Notes under the pieces: model-generated
Databases searched by the model: none
Told to the model about the DNA's origin: nothing
Seen by the model: the letters and a program-made list of their open reading frames with translations, nothing else
Shown: positions 19,086-26,833 of the stretch, piece after piece
How positions within the stretch are numbered: position 1 is the first letter of the stretch
Layout of the letters: every line of letters begins with the position of its first letter
Source: Betaproteobacteria bacterium
GTDB taxonomy: Bacteria; Pseudomonadota; Gammaproteobacteria; Burkholderiales; Burkholderiaceae_C
Assembly: GCA_947453725.1 (NCBI GenBank)
Contig: CANGHH010000021.1
Location: 1-64,000 of the forward strand
Direction: 5' to 3'
DNA length: 64,000 bases
Translations under genes and position numbers: made by a program

Positions 19086-20135
19086 ATGAACCAGCCGCCC
19101 GACCGCGAGTACACCCTCGCCGACTTCGATTTCACGCTGCCGCCCGAGCTGATCGCCCAGCACCCGGCGGCCGAGCGCAGCGGCTCGCGCCTGCTCGACG
19201 GCAGCGGCGCGCTGCCGGTGGACCGCCGCTTCACCGACCTGCCCGGCCTGCTGCTGCCCGGCGATCTGCTGGTCTTCAACGACACCCGCGTCATCAAGGC
19301 CCGCCTGCGCGGCGAAAAGCCGACCGGCGGCTCGGTCGAGGCGCTGGTCGAGCGGGTGCTGCCGGGCTTCGAGGTGCTGGCCCACCTGCGCGCCAGCAAG
19401 AGCCCGCGCGCCGGCACCATCGTGCGCTTCGCCGACGCCTTCGACGCCCAGGTGCTGGGTCGCGCCGGACCCGAGGAAGCGCTGTTCCACCTGCGCTTCC
19501 CGGCCGACCCGCTGGCGCTGCTGGAAGCGCATGGCCATGTGCCGCTGCCGCCCTACATCACGCACGCCGACACGGCCGACGACGTGTCGCGCTACCAGAC
19601 GGTGTTCGCCGCCCGCCCCGGCGCGGTGGCCGCGCCGACGGCCTCGCTGCACTTCGACGAGGCGATGCTGGCCACGCTGGCGGCGCGCGGCGTGCAGCGC
19701 GCGGCGGTGACGCTGCACGTCGGCGCCGGCACCTTCCAGCCGGTGCGCGCCGAGCGCATCGCCGAACACCGCATGCACAGCGAGTGGTTCGAGGTCAGCG
19801 CGGCCACGGTGGCCGCCATCGAGGCGACGCAGGCCGCCGGCGGCCGGGTCGTCGCGGCGGGAACGACGACCTTGCGGGCGCTGGAATCGGCCGCGCGCGG
19901 GGGTGCCCTGCAGGCCGGTCGGGGCGAGACCGACATCTTCATCACGCCGGGCTTTGCCTTCCGCGTCGTCGACGCGCTGATCACCAATTTCCACCTGCCC
20001 AAGAGCACGCTGCTGATGCTGGTCAGCGCGCTGGCGGGCCACGACCACGTGCGGGCGCTGTACCGCCACGCGGTGGAATCGCGGTATCGCTTCTTCAGTT
20101 ACGGGGACGCGATGTTCCTGCGCCGCAGCCGCTGA
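19086..20135 (+). CDS. queA: S-adenosylmethionine:tRNA ribosyltransferase-isomerase
   Basis: 349 aa. It makes epoxyqueuosine in tRNA wobble positions. Characteristic segments are FDFTLPPELIAQHP at the N-terminus, NDTRVIKARL, LHVGAGTFQPVR and ITNFHLPKSTLLMLV near the end. The ATG at 19086 gives the family N-terminus. tgt follows after 24 bp, the classic queuosine gene pair. Confidence 0.96.
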   Translation: MNQPPDREYTLADFDFTLPPELIAQHPAAERSGSRLLDGSGALPVDRRFTDLPGLLLPGDLLVFNDTRVIKARLRGEKPTGGSVEALVERVLPGFEVLAHLRASKSPRAGTIVRFADAFDAQVLGRAGPEEALFHLRFPADPLALLEAHGHVPLPPYITHADTADDVSRYQTVFAARPGAVAAPTASLHFDEAMLATLAARGVQRAAVTLHVGAGTFQPVRAERIAEHRMHSEWFEVSAATVAAIEATQAAGGRVVAAGTTTLRALESAARGGALQAGRGETDIFITPGFAFRVVDALITNFHLPKSTLLMLVSALAGHDHVRALYRHAVESRYRFFSYGDAMFLRRSR

Positions 20136-20159
20136 AGGCAGGCGGCGACAATCTGCCGG

Positions 20160-21323
20160 ATGCTTCAATTCGATCTGCTGAAAACCGAAGGCCACGCCCG
20201 CCGCGGCCGCCTGACGCTGAACCACGGCGTCGTCGAGACCCCGGTCTTCATGCCGGTGGGCACCTACGGGACCGTCAAGGGCGTGATGCCGCGCAGCCTG
20301 GAGGAGATGGGCGCCGAGATCATCCTGGGCAACACCTTCCACCTGTGGATGCGGCCGGGGCTGGACGTCATCCAGCAATTCGGCGGCCTGCACCGCTTCG
20401 AAGGCTGGCAGCGCCCGATGCTGACCGACAGCGGCGGTTTCCAGGTCTGGAGCCTGGGCGAGATGCGCAAGATCAGCGAGGAAGGCGTGCGCTTCGCGTC
20501 GCCGGTGAACGGCGACAAGCTGTTCCTGACGCCCGAGGTCAGCATGCAGATCCAGACCGTGCTGAACAGCGACATCGTGATGCAGTTCGACGAGTGCACG
20601 CCCTACGAATTGAAGGGCCAGCTGACGACCGAGCGGGAAGCCCGCGTGTCGATGGAACTGAGCCTGCGCTGGGCGAAGCGCAGCCGGGATGAATTCACGA
20701 AGCTGGCCAACCCGAACGCGCTGTTCGGCATCGTGCAGGGCGGCATGTTCGAAAACCTGCGCCAGGAATCGCTGGACGCGCTGGTCGAGATGAATTTCCC
20801 GGGCTACGCCATCGGTGGCGTCAGCGTCGGCGAACCGAAGGACGAGATGCTGCGCATCATGGCGCACACGCCGCACCGCCTGCCGGCGGACAAACCGCGC
20901 TACCTGATGGGTGTCGGCACGCCGGAAGATCTGGTCGAAGGCGTGGCCCAGGGCGTCGACATGTTCGACTGCGTGATGCCGACGCGCAATGCCCGCAACG
21001 GCCACCTCTTCACGCGCTTCGGCGACTTGAAGATCCGCAACGCCAAGCACCGCAGCGACGAGCGCCCGCTGGATACCACCTGCAGTTGCCACACCTGCCA
21101 GGCCAGCACCCTGCCCGGCGGCCTGGCGTCGGGCGGTTTCAGCCGCGCCTACCTGCACCACCTGGACCGCTGCGGCGAGATGCTGGGCCCGATGCTGGCC
21201 AGCATCCACAACCTGCACTACTACGTGAACCTGATGCGCGAGGTGCGGCTGGCGCTGGACGAAGACCGCTTCGAGGCCTTCCGCGCGCAGTTCAAGGCCG
21301 ACCGCGCACGCGGCATCGACTAG
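20160..21323 (+). CDS. tgt: tRNA-guanine transglycosylase
   Basis: 387 aa. It exchanges G34 for preQ1 in tRNA-Asp/Asn/His/Tyr, the step before QueA. Visible are the general-acid Asp90 in LTDSGGFQVWS, the nucleophile region MFDCVMPTR, and zinc ligands in CSCHTC with a downstream His in YLHHL. The 24-bp gap after queA contains GGCAG and CTGCC arms that could pair near the tgt ribosome site. A small membrane-protein gene follows after 8 bp. Confidence 0.96.
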   Translation: MLQFDLLKTEGHARRGRLTLNHGVVETPVFMPVGTYGTVKGVMPRSLEEMGAEIILGNTFHLWMRPGLDVIQQFGGLHRFEGWQRPMLTDSGGFQVWSLGEMRKISEEGVRFASPVNGDKLFLTPEVSMQIQTVLNSDIVMQFDECTPYELKGQLTTEREARVSMELSLRWAKRSRDEFTKLANPNALFGIVQGGMFENLRQESLDALVEMNFPGYAIGGVSVGEPKDEMLRIMAHTPHRLPADKPRYLMGVGTPEDLVEGVAQGVDMFDCVMPTRNARNGHLFTRFGDLKIRNAKHRSDERPLDTTCSCHTCQASTLPGGLASGGFSRAYLHHLDRCGEMLGPMLASIHNLHYYVNLMREVRLALDEDRFEAFRAQFKADRARGID

Positions 21324-21331
21324 GACCCGGC

Positions 21332-21808
21332 ATGCCTTGGCTGCGCGCGCTCTTCGCCTTCCTGGCGGCGCTGGTCATCCTGTTCGAGGAATGGGGCTGG
21401 GAGCCCCTGCAGGCCGGCATCGCGCGGCTGATCCGCGCGCTGAAGCTGGACCGCCTGGAGCGGCGCATCGCCCGCCTGCCGCCCTATGTCGCGCTGGTCG
21501 TGACCTTCGCGCCAGTGCTGCTGGCGGTGCCGGTCAAGCTGGCGGCGGTGTGGCTGATCGCCCGCGGCAAGGCGCTGCTGGGGCTGGCGCTGATCATCGG
21601 CGTCAAGGTCATCGGCACGGCCGTGCTGGCCCGCCTGTTCGCGCTGACCCAGCCCACCTTGATGCAGCTGGGCTGGTTCGCCCGCCTGCACGGCCGCTGG
21701 ATGGCCTGGAAGACGGGGCTGCTGGACTGGGTGCACCACATGCCAGCCTGGCGCTGGGCCCACGCCGTGACCGACCGGGTGCGCCAGGCCCTGCGCGACT
21801 GGCGATGA
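21332..21808 (+). CDS. Small membrane protein of unknown function
   Basis: 158 aa. The N-terminal hydrophobic helix is about residues 3-18. Two further helices (about 51-72 and 78-105) are separated by a short basic turn (ARGK), and the C-terminus is amphipathic and Trp/Arg-rich. It starts 8 bp after tgt and is probably co-transcribed with queA-tgt. Similar small proteins occur widely in Burkholderiales genomes but I know no function. It converges on the CPBP protease gene. Confidence 0.75.
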   Translation: MPWLRALFAFLAALVILFEEWGWEPLQAGIARLIRALKLDRLERRIARLPPYVALVVTFAPVLLAVPVKLAAVWLIARGKALLGLALIIGVKVIGTAVLARLFALTQPTLMQLGWFARLHGRWMAWKTGLLDWVHHMPAWRWAHAVTDRVRQALRDWR

Positions 21809-21824
21809 GCCCGCCGCGGGCCTG

Positions 21825-22511
21825 TCACCAGAACTGCCAGTTGCCGGTGGCGACCACCCAGGCCGCCAGCGCGCCGTTGGTGACCGCGTGGGCGATCACC
21901 GGCAGCCACAACTTGCCGCTGCGGATGTAGAGCAGTGCGTAGGCCAGCCCGGCGACGATGGCCGCCAGCCACAGCGTGTGGGCCAGCACGAAGAGAAAGG
22001 TCGAGATGACGATGGCGCGCGGGCCCACCGTGGCCGGCGGCACGCCTTCGAACACCGGGTCCTGCACCCAGCGCATCAGGAAGGACCGCCAGAACAGCTC
22101 TTCCATCACCGGCACCAGGACCGCCGCGCCCAGCGTGCGCACGGCGATCAAGGGCCATGCCAGCTGGCCGTCGGCGCCGCGGCCGACGAAGGCCGGCGCG
22201 GCGTCCACGCTCAGCTTCATCCACGGGGCGTCGAGCTGGATCCACAGGCCGAACACGGCGGCACCGACGGCCACGGCGGCCAGCGCCTCGCGCAAGGTGG
22301 GCAGCGATTGCCGGCCGAGTTCGCCGTAGTCGCGCCACCAGGCCAGCAGCAGGCCGCCGACCAGCAAGACCTGCAGGCCGTAGAGCCAGCGCGTGTCGAA
22401 GCCCCAGCTGGCGTCGAGCGGCGCCCTTTGGCGCAGGAAGAGCAGGGCCATGAAAACCGCGAAAGGCGCTGCGCGCACGACCGCCGCGCGCCTGAAGTCC
22501 AAGCCGGCCAT
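21825..22511 (-). CDS. CPBP intramembrane protease, CAAX prenyl protease-related (PEP-CTERM-associated type)
   Basis: 228 aa polytopic protein. The glutamate pair E137-E138 (PVMEELFWRSF), His178 (FVLAH) and H208/N212 (PVIAHAVTN) reproduce the EExxxR, FxxxH and HxxxN motifs of CPBP glutamic intramembrane proteases. The EELFWRSFLMRW form is the one I associate with the 'CAAX prenyl protease-related' family often found with exosortase/PEP-CTERM systems; that assignment is from memory of the family. A PEP-CTERM protein lies 2.1 kb away, which fits. No exosortase is in the window. Confidence 0.8.
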   Translation of the reverse strand: MAGLDFRRAAVVRAAPFAVFMALLFLRQRAPLDASWGFDTRWLYGLQVLLVGGLLLAWWRDYGELGRQSLPTLREALAAVAVGAAVFGLWIQLDAPWMKLSVDAAPAFVGRGADGQLAWPLIAVRTLGAAVLVPVMEELFWRSFLMRWVQDPVFEGVPPATVGPRAIVISTFLFVLAHTLWLAAIVAGLAYALLYIRSGKLWLPVIAHAVTNGALAAWVVATGNWQFW

Positions 22512-22526
22512 CGGTGGGCGCGCCGG

Positions 22527-23384
22527 TCAGGCCTTGGCCGAGCGCTCCAGCGCGCTGCGCGCGCCGTCGAACTGCGCCAGGGCCTGGGCCAGGTAGGGCA
22601 TCACGGGCTGCAACTCGTCGTGCAGGGTGTGCGGCGGGTTGGCGATGAAGACGCTGCTGCCCAGCATGCCGAAGCCGCGGGCGTCAGCCTGCGCGACGGT
22701 CAGTCGGGCGTTGAGCCAGCCCTTCTTGGCGCCGGCGTCGGCGGCGGCCTTCAGGCGCTGCGGCAGCTGCGCCGCTTCGACCAGCTGCAGCTGCGGCAGC
22801 CAGATGATCACCACGCAGTCGGGGAAGCGTTCCAGCGCCTCGCGCAGCGCGCCGAGCACGCGCAGATAGTCGGTCTTGATCTCGTAGGGCGGATCGATCA
22901 GCACCACGCCGCGCTTGGTGGTCGGCGGCAGCTGCGACTTCAGCGAGGCGTAGCCGTCGCCCTGCTTGACCTCGACGCCGGGCACCTCGGCCATGTAGCT
23001 GTCGAGGATCTTGTGGTCGGTCGGGTGCAGCTCGTACAGCCGCAACTGGTCCTGCGGGCGCATCAGCGCGCGCGCAATGGCCGGCGAGCCCGGGTACTGG
23101 ATCAGGCCCTTGTTGCCGTTGAATTCGCGCACCAGGCGCACGAGCTCGGCCAGCGGCGCGGGCAGATCGGTCTTGTCCATCAACACCGCAATGCCCTGTT
23201 CGAACTCGGCGCGCTTCTTGGCGTAGTCGCCCTGCAGGCTGTAGCCGCCGGCGCCGGCGTGGGTGTCGATGTAGCGCCAACCCTTGTCCTTGAGGTTCAT
23301 GTGGTGCAACACCGCAGCGAGGACGGTGTGCTTGAGCACGTCGGCGTGGTTGCCGGCGTGGAAAGCGTGGCGGTAGGCGAGCAT
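22527..23384 (-). CDS. rlmJ: 23S rRNA (adenine-2030-N6)-methyltransferase
   Basis: 285 aa. The N-terminal YRHAFHAGNHADVLKH segment is the RlmJ signature. It is followed by the SAM-binding DTHAGAGGYSL and the N6-adenine catalytic motif DPPYE, and it ends with a long helical region. The start at 23384 is the first ATG before the signature. It lies 15 bp upstream of the CPBP protease gene on the same strand. Confidence 0.94.
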   Translation of the reverse strand: MLAYRHAFHAGNHADVLKHTVLAAVLHHMNLKDKGWRYIDTHAGAGGYSLQGDYAKKRAEFEQGIAVLMDKTDLPAPLAELVRLVREFNGNKGLIQYPGSPAIARALMRPQDQLRLYELHPTDHKILDSYMAEVPGVEVKQGDGYASLKSQLPPTTKRGVVLIDPPYEIKTDYLRVLGALREALERFPDCVVIIWLPQLQLVEAAQLPQRLKAAADAGAKKGWLNARLTVAQADARGFGMLGSSVFIANPPHTLHDELQPVMPYLAQALAQFDGARSALERSAKA

Positions 23385-23458
23385 GGGCGGATTGTGCGAC
23401 GCCGCCGCGGTGTCCTGGCGAACGGTGGGCCCGGCGGGTGTGGATTAGGCTAGTCGGC

Positions 23459-24547
23459 ATGAGCACCATCTTCGACCCCATCCGCATCGGCCGCATCGAC
23501 CTGGCCACCCGCATCTGCATGGCCCCGCTGACGCGCAACCGCGCCAGTCCTGGCCAGCTGCCCAACGACCTGATGCGCCAGTACTACCAGCAGCGCGCGA
23601 ACCCGGCCACCGGCGCCGCCCTGATCATCACCGAGGCCAGCCAGATCTGCCCCGAAGCCCAGGGTTACCTCGACACGCCAGGGATGTTCAACGCCGAACA
23701 GGTTGCCGGCTGGCGGCGCATCACCGAGGCTGTGCACGCCGAGGGCGGGCGCATCGTGATCCAGCTCTGGCACGTCGGCCGCATCTCGCACGTCTCGCTG
23801 CAGCCGAACGGCCAGGCGCCGGTGTCCAGCACGGCCGTCGCGGCCAAGGGCAAGACCTACATCGCCGGCGGCTTCGCCGACGTCTCGGCGCCGCGCGCAC
23901 TGCGCAGCGACGAGTTGCCGGGCATCGTCGCCCAGTACCGCCAGTCGGCGCTGCTGGCGATCGAAGCCGGCTTCGACGGCGTCGAGGTCCACGCCGCCAA
24001 CGGCTACCTGATCGAGCAGTTCCTGCGCGACAGCATCAACGACCGCACCGACGGCTACGGCGGCAGCATCCCGAACCGCACCCGCCTGCTGCGCGAGGTG
24101 ATGAGCGCGGTGGCCGATGCCATCGGCGGCGACCGCACCGGCCTGCGCCTGTCGCCGGTCACGCCGGCCAACGACGCCGGCCCCGACAGCGACCCGCAGG
24201 CGCTGTACGGCCACGCGGTGGCCGAACTGGCGCCGCTGAAGCTGGCCTTTCTGCATGTGGTCGAAGGCGCCACCGGCGGCCCGCGCGACATCGCGCCTTT
24301 CGACTACGCCGCGCTGCGCGCCCGGTTCACCGGCGCCTGGATGGTGAACAACGGCTACACGCGTCAGATGGCGCTGGACGCGGTGGCCAGCGGCCGCGCC
24401 GATCTGGTGGCTTTCGGCAAGCCCTTCATCGCCAACCCCGACCTCGGCCGGCGCCTGCGCGAGGACGCGCCGTGGAACGCGCTGGACACCAAGACACTCT
24501 ACGGCGGCGGCGCGGCCGGCTACACCGACTACCCGGTACTGGACTGA
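23459..24547 (+). CDS. nemA: Old Yellow Enzyme-family alkene reductase
   Basis: 362 aa FMN-dependent TIM barrel reducing activated C=C bonds and nitro compounds with NAD(P)H. The substrate-binding pair H178/N181 lies in VEVHAANGYL, with the flavin-site segments PLTRNR, QLWHVGR and DRTDGYGGS. The C-terminal GYTDYP is typical of NemA/OYE. Start choice: the ATG at 23459 directly precedes the conserved FDPIRIG. No NemR regulator is adjacent, so the symbol reflects family, not known regulation. Confidence 0.92.
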   Translation: MSTIFDPIRIGRIDLATRICMAPLTRNRASPGQLPNDLMRQYYQQRANPATGAALIITEASQICPEAQGYLDTPGMFNAEQVAGWRRITEAVHAEGGRIVIQLWHVGRISHVSLQPNGQAPVSSTAVAAKGKTYIAGGFADVSAPRALRSDELPGIVAQYRQSALLAIEAGFDGVEVHAANGYLIEQFLRDSINDRTDGYGGSIPNRTRLLREVMSAVADAIGGDRTGLRLSPVTPANDAGPDSDPQALYGHAVAELAPLKLAFLHVVEGATGGPRDIAPFDYAALRARFTGAWMVNNGYTRQMALDAVASGRADLVAFGKPFIANPDLGRRLREDAPWNALDTKTLYGGGAAGYTDYPVLD

Positions 24548-24567
24548 GTGGCCCATGGAAAGTACCT

Positions 24568-24607
24568 GTTACGAATGTTTGACATTCGTAACTTCGCTAC
24601 CTAAGGT
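24568..24607 (+). promoter_or_regulatory. Palindromic operator overlapping a predicted promoter
   Basis: Perfect inverted repeat GTTACGAATG (24568-24577) and CATTCGTAAC (24583-24592) around TTTGA. A consensus -35 hexamer TTGACA (24579-24584) lies in its centre. TAAGGT at 24602-24607, after a 17-bp spacer, is a weak -10 candidate. Outer GTACC/GGTAC arms (24562-24566, 24605-24609) extend the symmetry. The arrangement suggests a dimeric regulator controlling the PEP-CTERM gene downstream. There is no U-tract, so a nemA terminator is less likely. Confidence 0.6.
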
Positions 24608-24656
24608 ACCGCCCACACGCAACAAGCAGCCCGCTCACGGGCCGGAGACAAGACCG

Positions 24657-26012
24657 ATGAACACCTGGACCCCGGTGATGCGCGCCGCCCTGATCGCCCT
24701 GCTGCCGCTGGCGGCTGCCTGGCCCGCTGCGGCGGCCGATCTGCCAGCCACCAAGATCCTCTTCGTGGGCAACAGCTACACCTTCGGCCGCGTCGACCCG
24801 GTGATGAGCTACAACGCCGCCGCGGTACACGACCTGACCAAGGCCTTCAACGACATCAGTCCCACCGGCACCAACAGCTACCCCATCGGCACGGTGGGTT
24901 TCGGCTCCTTCGAACAGCACCCCTGGGGCGGCGTGCCCGGCATCTTCAAGAAGATGACCGACGAGGCCGGGTTGAACTATGACGTGTCGCTGTCCACGCG
25001 CAACGCGGCCACGCTGCGTGGCCAGTTCCTGAACACGGCCAATGCCGCCTGGGACCTGCGCGGCAACGTCGCCAGCCAGAAATGGGACAGCGTGGTGCTG
25101 CAGGCCCAGAGCGACGAGCCGCTGCCTTTGGGCAAGGGCAAGAACGCCAACCCGCTGACCTTTGCGGCCTATGCCAACCAGTTCGAGAAGTACATCCACA
25201 CCGGGCGCGTGGACGGCACCTTGTCGGTTGCCAACGGCACCGTGAGCTATACCGAGACCCAGCTGTTCGGCTCTCTGGCCGGTTGCACCAGCACCGGCCT
25301 GACATCGGGCAGTTGTGGCACAAGCCGCGTGGTCCCGCTGAACGCCAACTTCAACGCCAGCACGAAGGTCTACGTCGAGGAAACCTGGGCGCGCCCAGAC
25401 ATGGTCGAGGCGCACAAGGTCACGACGCCCGATTTGAACAGCGCCAACGGCGCGCCCATCGTCGACACGACCGGCACTGGCGGCGCGAGCGGCACGGCGG
25501 CCACGCTGTACTACACCAGCGCGGCCAGCACGGCGGCCAACCTGGCGGCGATGACGGCCGACATGCACGCCGCCTTCTACGGCCTGGCCGCGGCGAACAG
25601 CGGCATCACCGGCGTGATCCCGGTCGGCGACGCCTTCCAGCGCGCCGTGGACCAGGGCCTGGTGCTGGGCAGCGGTTTCTACAAGGCGGACGGCACCTTC
25701 GTCGAGCCGACCAACGGCACGATCAACCTGTGGTGGCTGGACCGCACGCACGCCAGCGTGTACGGCTCTTACCTGAGCGCGCTGACCACCTTCGGCCGCA
25801 TCACCGGGCTGGACCCGCGCGGCCTGGGCGCGGGCGAGCTGGCCGGCGCCGACCTGGGCATCAGCGCCAGCGTCGTGCTGGCGCTGGAAGCCGTCGCCGC
25901 CGAGCAACTGGGTTTTGCCGCAGCCGTGCCCGAACCCGCTACCAGCGCCTTGATGGGCGGCGGCGTGCTGGCCTTGCTGACGGCCGCCAAGCGCCGCCGC
26001 GCGCAGCGCTGA
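24657..26012 (+). CDS. PEP-CTERM-sorted SGNH-hydrolase-like protein
   Basis: 451 aa. A signal peptide (about residues 1-27) is followed by an SGNH-type first block FVGNSYTFG (Ser40) and a late DRTH motif (D362, H365), a possible Ser-Asp-His esterase/lipase site. The last 28 residues form a PEP-CTERM tail: VPEPATS, a short hydrophobic helix and a basic KRRR end. This marks it for exosortase-dependent surface sorting, usually linked to exopolysaccharide. The ATG at 24657 is chosen because it opens the signal peptide and has GGAG upstream; the frame extends to 24555. The substrate is unknown. Its stop abuts the stop of the convergent MOSC gene. Confidence 0.88.
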   Translation: MNTWTPVMRAALIALLPLAAAWPAAAADLPATKILFVGNSYTFGRVDPVMSYNAAAVHDLTKAFNDISPTGTNSYPIGTVGFGSFEQHPWGGVPGIFKKMTDEAGLNYDVSLSTRNAATLRGQFLNTANAAWDLRGNVASQKWDSVVLQAQSDEPLPLGKGKNANPLTFAAYANQFEKYIHTGRVDGTLSVANGTVSYTETQLFGSLAGCTSTGLTSGSCGTSRVVPLNANFNASTKVYVEETWARPDMVEAHKVTTPDLNSANGAPIVDTTGTGGASGTAATLYYTSAASTAANLAAMTADMHAAFYGLAAANSGITGVIPVGDAFQRAVDQGLVLGSGFYKADGTFVEPTNGTINLWWLDRTHASVYGSYLSALTTFGRITGLDPRGLGAGELAGADLGISASVVLALEAVAAEQLGFAAAVPEPATSALMGGGVLALLTAAKRRRAQR

Positions 26013-26579
26013 TCAGGCCCGCGCCCGGCTGCGGAACAGCTCGCGGATGTTCACCTGGCGCGGCCCGGGCCGCAGCGTGATGGCGTCGCCGGCCTGCACG
26101 CTGCCGGGCTCCAGCACCGCCAGGTAGCTGCCGCAGAAGCCCGACTGCACCATCAGCCGGGCCGCCTGCTGGAAGCCCAGCGCAGCGTTGAACTTGAAGC
26201 AGGGGTAGCGCGGCTCGCTGACAGCCAGCGTGCAGTGCGGCAGCACCAGCTGGTCGCCGACCCACAGGTCGGTTTCCAACAGGCCTTGCAGCAGCAGGTT
26301 TTCGCCCATCAAGCCGGGCGGCAGGGTTTCGTCCCACAGGCCGACCTGCGCCTGCGCGCGCACCGTCTGCCAGAACGGCAGGTGCTCGGCCGGGTAGGCG
26401 TAGACGGCCTTGGCCAGCCCGCCGTGCACCGTGAGATCGGCCTGCTCATCGCCGGCCAGCCCCATCGCGCCGACCGCGACGGGCCCCGTCACCGGCAGCT
26501 TGGCCGTGGCCGTCAGCACCTTGCGCCCACTGATCAGCGCTTCTCGCGCCTGCCCCTTACTGACCCGGATCACCTGCAT
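26013..26579 (-). CDS. MOSC-domain protein (YiiM-like)
   Basis: 188 aa. The segments GLAGDEQADLTVHGG and KAVYAYPAEHLPFW are the MOSC-family N-terminal signature. EPRYPCFKF contains the conserved cysteine thought to take part in sulfur or molybdenum-cofactor chemistry. YiiM homologues reduce N-hydroxylated compounds with the molybdenum cofactor, but the substrate here is unknown. The stop codon abuts that of the PEP-CTERM gene, and the 5' side faces pckG. Confidence 0.88.
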   Translation of the reverse strand: MQVIRVSKGQAREALISGRKVLTATAKLPVTGPVAVGAMGLAGDEQADLTVHGGLAKAVYAYPAEHLPFWQTVRAQAQVGLWDETLPPGLMGENLLLQGLLETDLWVGDQLVLPHCTLAVSEPRYPCFKFNAALGFQQAARLMVQSGFCGSYLAVLEPGSVQAGDAITLRPGPRQVNIRELFRSRARA

Positions 26580-26736
26580 ACGACCTTTCCTTGCGCCGGC
26601 GGCACCTCGCCGCCTTGTGCATCACGTCATGACGAAAACGCATGAACCCCATCAGGCAAGTGGTTACCACGCGATTACATTGCGCCCACAATCGGCCCCC
26701 CTGCATCACATGCCGGCATTTTCGGCCGGGGGCGGT

Positions 26737-26801
26737 ATTGGGTGAGCCCCGTTCCTGTGGCCTCAGATTGAAGGCCGACAGGCTTGCGGGTCTCACCCAA
26801 T
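26737..26801 (+). ncRNA. Structured 5' leader of pckG (nested hairpin)
   Basis: A 65-nt segment folds into one long stem with about 23 pairs. Outer ATTGGGTGAG (26737-26746) pairs perfectly with CTCACCCAAT (26792-26801). Next come CCCG/CGGG, CCTGT/ACAGG and GGCC/GGCC, with a 10-nt apical loop at 26763-26772. A short run of four U follows (26806-26809). It ends 32 nt before the pckG ATG, outside the GGAG ribosome site. It could be an RNA regulatory element, a processing/stability hairpin or an attenuator; no known family was recognised. Confidence 0.5.
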
Positions 26802-26833
26802 CGCGTTTTGACTTTGCCTTGATTGGAGCTTCC

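Noticed and set aside
24568..24592. Palindrome after nemA as an intrinsic terminator
   Set aside because: The stem is AT-rich and not followed by a U-tract, and a consensus -35 lies in its centre; an operator fits better.
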